Position numbers and translations under genes: made by a program | Part shown: positions 1 to 4,765 of the stretch, one piece after another | How the letters are laid out: each line of letters starts with the position of its first letter | Position numbering within the stretch: position 1 is the stretch's first letter | Assembly (NCBI GenBank): GCA_947311795.1 | Contig: CAMZLX010000079.1 | Location: 1-6,167 of the forward strand | Direction of reading: 5' to 3' | Length of the DNA: 6,167 nucleotides | Source of the DNA: an uncultured Zetaproteobacteria bacterium | Lineage (GTDB): Bacteria > Pseudomonadota > Zetaproteobacteria > Mariprofundales > Mariprofundaceae | Notes under the pieces: generated by a model | What the model saw: the letters and a program-made list of their open reading frames with translations, nothing else | Databases searched by the model: none | What the model was told of the DNA's origin: nothing

Positions 1-1034
1 CGCATTTTACCCGCTTCTTTGCACTTGGCTTCACCACCAAGGTTTACAAAGTCATCATAAGAAATCACTTCAGCGCGGATAAACCCTTTTTCAAAATCAG
101 TGTGAATCACGCCTGCTGCTTGTGGTGCGCTATCACCTTCATGAATCGTCCAAGCGCGCACTTCTTTGACACCTGCAGTGAAATAAGTCGCAAGTTTGAG
201 CAGTTTGAATGCAGTACGAATGACAGTGTTTAAACCGGGTTCGGTCAAACCAAAATCAGATAAGAATTCCATCTTGTCGTCTTCATCCATTTCAACCAAT
301 TCCGATTCGATTTGCGCAGAAACGATAGCAACTTCTGCACCTTCAGCTTTGGCAAATTCACGGACCTGTTCCACATAGGCATTGCCATCAGGTAATGAGC
401 CATCATCCACATTGGCAACATACAAAACAGGTTTTGCAGTCAGTAAGTTCAAAGGTTCGATAATTTCCAATATTGAATCAACATGTTGTTGGCGGCGAAC
501 GGTTGTCCCATCTTCCAACTGGGCAAGCACAGCTTTCATCGCAGCCATGGCATTTTCAGCATCTTTGTTGCCACCTGAGCGCGCTAATTTTTGTTGACGT
601 TCCATGGCTTTTTCCAAACTTTCCATGTCTTTTAACATCAGTTCGGTATCAATGGTTTCAATGTCAGATACGGGGTTTACCTTATCGTTAACATGCGTGA
701 TATTGTCATCATCAAAGCAGCGAACCACATGGGCAATGGCAGAGCATTCACGGATATTGCCAAGAAACTTGTTACCCAAACCTTCACCGCTTGCTGCACC
801 TGCCACCAAACCTGCAATATCAACAAATTCCACCACGGCATGTTGCACAGCTTGTGGATTTACAATATCAATCAGGGGTTTTAAACGTGCATCAGGCACT
901 GGCACAAGCCCAACATTGGGGTCAATGGTGCAAAAGGGGTAGTTGGCAGCTTCTGCGCCACCACCATTGAGTGCGTTAAACAGTGTTGATTTGCCTACGT
1001 TGGGAAGTCCTACAATGCCGATACTTAATGCCAT
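1..1034 (-). CDS. ychF: YchF/OLA1-family redox-regulated ATPase/GTPase (partial, C-terminus cut by window edge)
   Basis: TRAFAC-class P-loop nucleotidase of the Obg/HAS group; family members bind ribosomes, and in E. coli are linked to stress and oxidative responses. It starts at the ATG ending at 1034, with an AAGGAT Shine-Dalgarno 8 bases upstream. 344 full codons are visible, and by comparison with the 363-residue E. coli protein about 19-20 residues are lost off the left edge. Visible parts: G1/Walker A GLPNVGKST (residues 9-17), NYPFCTIDPN switch region (31-40), G3 VDIAGL (71-76, with Leu where Ras has Gln), G4 NVDD (208-211), and a C-terminal TGS domain from about 278 containing TYFTAGVKEVRAWTI and TDFEKGFIRAE. 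G4 in E. coli YchF is NVNE; the Asp in place of Glu is unusual (see findings). It is the last visible gene of the rplY-pth-ychF operon, 24 bases after pth. Family assignment is firm. Confidence 0.96.
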   Translation of the reverse strand, partial: MALSIGIVGLPNVGKSTLFNALNGGGAEAANYPFCTIDPNVGLVPVPDARLKPLIDIVNPQAVQHAVVEFVDIAGLVAGAASGEGLGNKFLGNIRECSAIAHVVRCFDDDNITHVNDKVNPVSDIETIDTELMLKDMESLEKAMERQQKLARSGGNKDAENAMAAMKAVLAQLEDGTTVRRQQHVDSILEIIEPLNLLTAKPVLYVANVDDGSLPDGNAYVEQVREFAKAEGAEVAIVSAQIESELVEMDEDDKMEFLSDFGLTEPGLNTVIRTAFKLLKLATYFTAGVKEVRAWTIHEGDSAPQAAGVIHTDFEKGFIRAEVISYDDFVNLGGEAKCKEAGKM

Positions 1035-1058
1035 GATAAATCCTTGTGTGTTTAAATG

Positions 1059-1637
1059 TTAATCTTCGCTTTGCAATGTTTGATGAATTTTGTTGGCTGC
1101 CTTATCGCGTTCACCCTCTAATAATAAAGGGATATGTGGCAAGAGTGCATCAAACAAACGTAATTCATCTGCTCTGTCACCTTCATCTGCGCCACCCAAA
1201 ACCCAAGGTGTGATGTCACCACTTGGCGGTCTGCCTATACCGATTTTAATACGGGTATAGTCAGCATTGGGTAGGTGTTGATTCAAAGAACGCAAACCAT
1301 TGTGCCCACCATGCCCACCACCTGATTTGATACGAAGTTTTCCCGAGGGTAAATCCAAATCATCATACACCACCGTGATGTTGGATGGTTCAATATCATA
1401 ATATTTAGCAAGTGGAGCAACAGCCTCACCGCTGTTGTTCATGAATGTTTGCGGTTTAACCAACAGTACTTTTTCACCATTTTTTGTGCATGTGGCTGTT
1501 TCAGAAGAAAAACGAGGGGCAGAGCCAAAGCTCAACCCCTCTGATTTTGCAAACAAATCAAGAAAACGAAAGCCAATGTTGTGGCGTGTTTTCTCATACT
1601 TGGAGCCTGGGTTACCAAGCCCAACAAGTATTTTCAT
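1059..1637 (-). CDS. pth: Peptidyl-tRNA hydrolase
   Basis: Cytoplasmic esterase that cleaves peptidyl-tRNA released by drop-off, freeing tRNA for reuse. The 192 residues match the usual bacterial Pth length (E. coli 194). Family motifs in order: GLGNPG (6-11) with the conserved Asn9, TRHNIG (17-22) with the catalytic His19, FMNNSG (65-70) with Asn67, YDDLDLP (91-97) with Asp92, and GGGHGGHNGL (106-115) with His112. These correspond to E. coli Asn10, His20, Asn68, Asp93 and His113. I chose the ATG at 1637, which begins MKILVGLGNPG. An in-frame ATG 45 bases upstream lies inside rplY and would add an unconserved 15-residue leader. The rplY stop and this ATG are separated by one base (TAA-C-ATG) and only a weak GGA-type ribosome site precedes it, so translational coupling to rplY is likely. 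Confidence 0.97.
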   Translation of the reverse strand: MKILVGLGNPGSKYEKTRHNIGFRFLDLFAKSEGLSFGSAPRFSSETATCTKNGEKVLLVKPQTFMNNSGEAVAPLAKYYDIEPSNITVVYDDLDLPSGKLRIKSGGGHGGHNGLRSLNQHLPNADYTRIKIGIGRPPSGDITPWVLGGADEGDRADELRLFDALLPHIPLLLEGERDKAANKIHQTLQSED

Positions 1638-1638
1638 G

Positions 1639-2301
1639 TTATTCCGCTTTGTCGCCTTCTGATGAATCTTTAGCAGCTTCATCAGCTACAGCTTCATCAG
1701 CTACTTCTTCAGTTGCTTCAGGTTCAGCGGCATGTTTTGGTTCTACAATACTCAAAATGGTGAAGTTCACATCATGCTCAACTTCCATACCATCTGGCAG
1801 GTTGATGTCATCAATGTGTACGATTTGGTCAAGCTCAAATGCAACGCAATCAATTTCTACGTTGTCAGGAATCGCATCAGCACGGCAAGTGATTTCCAAT
1901 TCATGACGAATCACAGAAAGTTGGCCACCTGCTTTAACGCCTGGGCAATCTTCAACATTGATAGGGTGAACAGGAACAGAAACGGTTACGGAATCACTGC
2001 CTGCCACACGGAAGAAATCCAAATGCATAGGTGTGTCATAAATGGAATCCCATTGCGTATCTTTTAAAAGTACAGTATTTTTACCACGTTTGCCTTTGAC
2101 TTTGACTTCAAGCATAGATGTGTAAAATGCTTCGTCACGCAACATGATTTTAGCGACTTCATTGTAGTCCAACGTAATAGGTAGGTCGGGTTTGTCACCA
2201 CCATAAATAATGCCGGGTAGTTTGCCTGCGCGACGCAAGCGGCGAGTGTGGGCTTTACCCAAATCTTCGCGTAATTCTGCTTCTAAAACATAGTCAGTCA
2301 T
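1639..2301 (-). CDS. rplY: 50S ribosomal protein L25/TL5/Ctc family, two-domain form with acidic tail
   Basis: Large-subunit protein that binds 5S rRNA. The 220 residues make this the long two-domain TL5/Ctc form, unlike the 94-residue E. coli L25. The N-terminal 5S-binding domain (about 1-95) shows the signature RRLRRAGKLPGIIYGG (20-35) followed by a D/E-rich stretch and the PMHLDFFRV turn (91-99). The C-terminal TL5 beta domain (about 100-187) includes the DDINLPDGMEVE segment (164-175). Residues 188-220 form a strongly acidic, Ala/Glu-rich tail containing VADEA twice in tandem. The start at 2301 (MTDYVLEAEL) is chosen for its GGAG ribosome site 8 bases upstream and family alignment; an ATG 75 bases further upstream would add an unrelated leader. 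First gene of the operon with pth and ychF. The prs gene often found ahead of it in proteobacteria is absent. Confidence 0.95.
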   Translation of the reverse strand: MTDYVLEAELREDLGKAHTRRLRRAGKLPGIIYGGDKPDLPITLDYNEVAKIMLRDEAFYTSMLEVKVKGKRGKNTVLLKDTQWDSIYDTPMHLDFFRVAGSDSVTVSVPVHPINVEDCPGVKAGGQLSVIRHELEITCRADAIPDNVEIDCVAFELDQIVHIDDINLPDGMEVEHDVNFTILSIVEPKHAAEPEATEEVADEAVADEAAKDSSEGDKAE

Positions 2302-2324
2302 GTTGAACTCCAATATAAAATAAT

Positions 2325-2346
2325 CCAATGGGTTGTCCCATTTTGG
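2325..2346 (-). promoter_or_regulatory. Small hairpin in the rplY 5' leader
   Basis: On the minus strand AATGGG and CCCATT face each other across a 4-base ACAA loop, extended by CC/GG after a two-A bulge. The hairpin ends about 23 bases before the rplY start, just upstream of the GGAG ribosome site. There is no T-run after it, so it is not a convincing terminator. A role in translation control of rplY is only a possibility. Confidence 0.3.
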
Positions 2347-2366
2347 ATGCCTTATTACAGCATAGG

Positions 2367-2392
2367 TATACTGCAAAAAGGAGCGCAGTATA
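2367..2392. repeat. Perfect inverted repeat overlapping the putative rplY -10 box
   Basis: The arms TATACTGC (2367-2374) and GCAGTATA (2385-2392) are perfect reverse complements, 8 bases each, separated by 10 bases (AAAAAGGAGC on the plus strand). Arm centres are 18 bases apart. The right arm contains the minus-strand TATACT that I propose as the rplY -10 box. This placement suits an operator better than a transcribed hairpin, but the binding protein is unknown. Confidence 0.45.
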
Positions 2393-2414
2393 ATTCGAGT
2401 ATTTTTATGAGCAA
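2387..2414 (-). promoter_or_regulatory. Putative sigma-70-type promoter for rplY-pth-ychF
   Basis: On the minus strand TTGCTC (2414-2409) and TATACT (2392-2387) are separated by 16 bases. The -10 box matches 5 of 6 consensus bases and the -35 box 3 of 6. Transcription would start near 2380, giving a leader of about 79 bases before the rplY ATG. The prediction rests on motif spacing only. No clear terminator separates it from the hemerythrin gene upstream, so read-through is possible. Confidence 0.45.
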
Positions 2415-2441
2415 TCTATTTTATCAGGGATGTTATATCAG

Positions 2442-2834
2442 TTAGTTGCAATCTTTGAGCTGTATATCAATTTTCATGATATGATTAACAAGCCAGCTGG
2501 TTAAGAATGCTTTAAGTTGTTGAAGTAAATCATCACTAATACCTTCTTGTTTGAAGCGATTGTTCATTGCGACAAATGCCGCTAAAAGTTTTGTATGCTG
2601 AACTTTATTTTGTGCTGCTACGGCACACTTCGCGCGACGCATGCACATTTCTTCAAAACAAAAGTGAGTACGCGTATAAAGTCCTACAGCAGCCATAAAC
2701 TGTTCTGCCCATTGTTGAGATGCACCCTTTTCAATGCGATCTTCTAGCTCATTTAAGTAGTCAAAAAGTTGCTTGTGTTGTGTGTCAACTTCGTCATTGC
2801 CTGTTGAGTACTTCTCATCCCATTGTAAGCTCAT
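2442..2834 (-). CDS. Bacteriohemerythrin-like single-domain protein with a substituted iron ligand
   Basis: Predicted soluble four-helix hemerythrin-domain protein of 130 residues, the usual length for bacterial stand-alone hemerythrins, which bind O2 (and sometimes NO) at a non-haem di-iron centre. Family hallmarks: the N-terminal LQWDEKYSTG loop (3-12), VDTQHKQLF (16-24) with His20, HFCFEE (57-62) with His57 and Glu61, QH (79-80) with His80, and NHIMKID (117-123) with His118 and Asp123. The ligand set of the Methylococcus-type protein is His, His, Glu, His, His, His, Asp; here the first His of the HxxxH pair is Asn76 (codon AAT at 2607-2609). Four cysteines (59, 64, 70, 129) are unusual for so small a protein. 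No signal peptide or fused signalling domain is visible. The start ATG at 2834 lacks a strong ribosome site. It stands alone, 140 bases before rplY and divergent from cca; a minus-strand TATAGT (2888-2883) is a possible -10 box. Confidence 0.88.
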   Translation of the reverse strand: MSLQWDEKYSTGNDEVDTQHKQLFDYLNELEDRIEKGASQQWAEQFMAAVGLYTRTHFCFEEMCMRRAKCAVAAQNKVQHTKLLAAFVAMNNRFKQEGISDDLLQQLKAFLTSWLVNHIMKIDIQLKDCN

Positions 2835-2949
2835 ATACTTTTACCGTAACCCCTGTTTATAAACCTTAGAAAATATGCGGACACTATATTTTTTCGTAAT
2901 TAAAGTCACGTGGCATGCTAAATATGGGTTTAGCCCAGCTCAGCGCTTG

Positions 2950-2958
2950 TGATAAAAT
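2950..2958 (+). promoter_or_regulatory. Putative extended -10 promoter for cca
   Basis: TGATAAAAT is an extended -10 element (TGn followed by TAAAAT, 5 of 6 matches). Only a weak -35 candidate, TTTAGC at 2929-2934, lies 18 bases upstream, as is usual for extended -10 promoters. Transcription would start near 2965, giving a leader of only about 20 bases that is almost entirely taken up by the palindrome at 2972-2988. Confidence 0.4.
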
Positions 2959-2971
2959 AGTTGCTTGGGTA

Positions 2972-2988
2972 GCATATTTCAAATATGC
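2972..2988. repeat. Perfect 17-base palindrome spanning the cca start codon
   Basis: GCATATTT-C-AAATATGC is a perfect inverted repeat with 8-base arms and a single central base. The cca ATG occupies 2985-2987, inside the right arm. In RNA it could fold as a 6-base-pair stem with a 5-base loop that pairs the start codon. As DNA it has the shape of a dimeric repressor site. Which role applies, if any, cannot be settled from sequence. Confidence 0.5.
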
Positions 2989-4367
2989 CAAAAGACTTAA
3001 AAAATATAAATATTTCACCTGCGGTGAACGTACTCTGCCAGCATGTGGCTGATGTGGGTAGTGTGGCGTGGTTGGTTGGCGGCTGTGTGCGCGATATGCT
3101 TTTAAAACAACAACCAAAGGATTGGGATGTAGAAATCTTTGGCTTGAGTGAAGAGAGCCTGCATGAGACGTTGCAAAGGTTGGGTAAAGTTGAGCTTGTT
3201 GGTAAACAGTTTGGTGTGCGTAAATTGTGGTTTGAGGGCGTTGAAATTGATGTTGCACTACCACGCAAAGAAAAAAAGGATGGCTTAGGGCATCAAGGGT
3301 TTGATGTGGTTTGCGACCCCAGTTTATCGCCAAAACAAGCAACACTTCGACGCGATTTTAGCATCAATGCCATGATGTTTAATCCTGTTTCGGAAAAGCT
3401 TCTGGATTTTCATCAAGGGCAGCAGGACTTAGAAAATAAAGTGCTTAGGCATGTGTCGCCTGCATTTGTGGAAGACCCTTTGCGTCCACTGCGTGCCATG
3501 CAGTTTGCTGCGCGATTCAATTTAACGCTACATCCAGAAACAGCACAGTTGTGCCGCAATATGCTGGGTGAGGCGAATACATTACCCCCTGAGCGCGTGT
3601 GGCAGGAATGGCTAAAGTGGAGCAGGTCGGCATACCCATCACAAGGTCTACAAGCCCTAAAAGACATGGGTTGGGATAGCCTGTATCCCGAACTTGTTGC
3701 CTTGCAAGGTTGCCCACAAGATTCCTATTGGCATCCTGAAGGTGATGTGTGGATTCATACGCGATTGGTGGTGGATGAAGCTTGCAAGTTGGCAAATGAA
3801 AAGGGATTGTCAAAACAAGATGGTATGACTTTAATGTTTGCAGCGCTGTGCCATGATTTGGGCAAACCCATCACCACTTATACCAACGAAGAAGGTAAGA
3901 TTGTATCGCCCAACCATGGGCAAGCAGGTGTGCAGCCCAGTGTGGCATTTTTAGAACGCATTGGCGCAACACAACGTCTTATTCAACATATCAAACCGCT
4001 GGTGAAAGAACATGTTGCGCATTTCAGTTGCGATAAACCTACGCCACGGGCTGTTAAGCGCTTAGCTAAGCGTTTGTTGCCTTCTCATATTATGATGTGG
4101 GAAATGCTCACCGAAGCGGATGCAGGGGGGCGGTATCCCGCACCCAAAAGCAGACCTGCCTTGGCTTGGCTAAAACGCGCTGATGAATTGGCAGTGACGA
4201 AAAACATTGAACCGCCCATTGTGACTGGAAAGCTTTTGTTATCCTGGGGTATGCAAGCTTCACCCCAAATGGGCAAGGTGCTTGAGCAAGCCTACGAAGC
4301 ACAAATGGATGGTGCGTTTGATAGCGAAATATCTGCAGAGCGGTGGTACAAAAACAACATATTGTAA
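2985..4367 (+). CDS. cca: HD-domain tRNA nucleotidyltransferase (CCA-adding enzyme, class II polymerase beta superfamily)
   Basis: Adds or repairs the 3'-CCA end of tRNA from CTP and ATP without a template, in the cytoplasm. The 460-residue protein carries the class II head: LVGGCVRD (30-37) binding the triphosphate, the DxD metal pair Asp46/Asp48 in KDWDVEIFG, RRDFSINAM (122-130), the EDPLR base-recognition motif (163-167) followed by RAMQFAAR, and ERVWQE (203-208). A C-terminal HD phosphohydrolase domain follows: His258 (WIHTR), CHDLGKP (289-295) with His290-Asp291, NHGQAG (310-315) with His311, and LTEADAGGR (375-383). E. coli Cca has the same two-part structure and 2',3'-cyclic phosphodiesterase and phosphatase activities. 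A poly(A) polymerase is less likely because the basic PAP N-terminal signature is not apparent. The start at 2985 has no clear Shine-Dalgarno and lies in a palindrome; no better in-frame start precedes LVGG. It is divergent from the hemerythrin gene. Confidence 0.88.
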   Translation: MPKDLKNINISPAVNVLCQHVADVGSVAWLVGGCVRDMLLKQQPKDWDVEIFGLSEESLHETLQRLGKVELVGKQFGVRKLWFEGVEIDVALPRKEKKDGLGHQGFDVVCDPSLSPKQATLRRDFSINAMMFNPVSEKLLDFHQGQQDLENKVLRHVSPAFVEDPLRPLRAMQFAARFNLTLHPETAQLCRNMLGEANTLPPERVWQEWLKWSRSAYPSQGLQALKDMGWDSLYPELVALQGCPQDSYWHPEGDVWIHTRLVVDEACKLANEKGLSKQDGMTLMFAALCHDLGKPITTYTNEEGKIVSPNHGQAGVQPSVAFLERIGATQRLIQHIKPLVKEHVAHFSCDKPTPRAVKRLAKRLLPSHIMMWEMLTEADAGGRYPAPKSRPALAWLKRADELAVTKNIEPPIVTGKLLLSWGMQASPQMGKVLEQAYEAQMDGAFDSEISAERWYKNNIL

Positions 4368-4382
4368 ATGGTTATTGATGGG

Positions 4383-4388
4383 TATAAT
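4383..4388 (+). promoter_or_regulatory. Putative -10 box for the cytochrome-hemN unit
   Basis: A perfect TATAAT lies 16 bases after the cca stop and 75 bases before the cytochrome start. The best -35 candidate, TTGTAA at 4362-4367, is only 15 bases away, which is short, so an activator may be needed or the match may be chance. A TTGAT at 4375-4379 resembles half an FNR/CRP-type site, but its partner half (ATAAT) matches the consensus poorly. The rest of the 95-base cca-cytochrome spacer shows no convincing terminator hairpin. Confidence 0.35.
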
Positions 4389-4462
4389 ATGCCCTTATCC
4401 GCAAGAGTTTGATGTGGGAATACTTAAGAAGGTACAAGTAAGCTGGTCAAAAACAGGAGAGT

Positions 4463-4762
4463 ATGATGAAAAAAACAATGCAAATTATCTTAGCTGCATC
4501 ATTATTAGGTTTGATAACTTCACCCGCAATGGCAGATGATATGTCTGATGGAGCAAAACTGTTTAAGAAAAAATGTAAAATGTGCCATGCCATCAGTAAG
4601 AAAAAAGTTGGTCCTGCAGTCGTCAACATGAGTGCGGATGTAGATATACTGACCGAAACCATTACCAATGGTCGTAAACGTATGCCTAAATTTGGGCGCA
4701 AATTTTCTGCAGAGGAAATTGAATCATTGGTTGCGTTTATTCAAAGCAATCACGCTGAATAA
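4463..4762 (+). CDS. Small periplasmic class I c-type cytochrome (monohaem)
   Basis: Predicted exported electron carrier of 99 residues, about 75 after processing. The N-terminus is a Sec signal peptide: MMKKTMQ, hydrophobic IILAASLLGLI (8-18), and probable cleavage after AMA (22-24). One haem c site, CKMCH (38-42), supplies the His42 ligand; Met74 in RMPKF (73-77) is the likely sixth ligand; the C-terminal helix SAEEIESLVAFI (82-93) is typical of class I cytochromes c. The KKVGP after the haem site is also characteristic. The mature protein is very rich in lysine near the haem, which would suit acidic redox partners. Two ATGs stand in tandem: AGGAG at 4455-4459 is 3 bases from the first and 6 from the second (4466), so translation may really start at the second. 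The gene is followed 3 bases later by hemN. Its redox partner cannot be told from sequence. Confidence 0.93.
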   Translation: MMKKTMQIILAASLLGLITSPAMADDMSDGAKLFKKKCKMCHAISKKKVGPAVVNMSADVDILTETITNGRKRMPKFGRKFSAEEIESLVAFIQSNHAE

Positions 4763-4765
4763 CCC

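Noticed and set aside
1638..1682. Longer pth reading frame beginning with MKLLKIHQK
   Set aside because: It overlaps the rplY tail, adds residues absent from Pth proteins, and the ATG at 1637 starts exactly at the conserved MKILVGLGNPG.
2302..2376. 25-residue N-terminal extension of L25
   Set aside because: The family begins near MTDYVLEAEL, which has a GGAG ribosome site; the extension runs through the leader hairpin and matches nothing in the family.
2387..2392. Plus-strand promoter suggested by a TATAAT at 2389-2394
   Set aside because: It has no usable -35 box and would only transcribe antisense through the hemerythrin gene; the minus-strand reading explains the bases better.
2402..2441. 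Terminator after the hemerythrin gene
   Set aside because: TATCAG occurs twice as a direct repeat (2422-2427 and 2436-2441), not as an inverted repeat, and no stem followed by a T-run is present.
2969..2991. NsrR-type nitric oxide repressor site at the cca palindrome
   Set aside because: The central TTT-N-AAA agrees, but the outer bases differ from the AAGATGCATTT half-site at most positions, so the match is mainly AT-richness.
2884..3345. 153-residue minus-strand open frame opposite the start of cca
   Set aside because: It has no recognisable domain or ribosome site, and its composition (rich in His, Gln, Pro, Ser) is typical of an antisense shadow of a real gene.
4375..4388. FNR-type box upstream of the cytochrome-hemN unit
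   Set aside because: TTGAT-N4-ATAAT has only one good half (3 of 5 in the other) and overlaps the -10 box; the second TTGAT at 4409-4413 also lacks a partner. Too weak to call.
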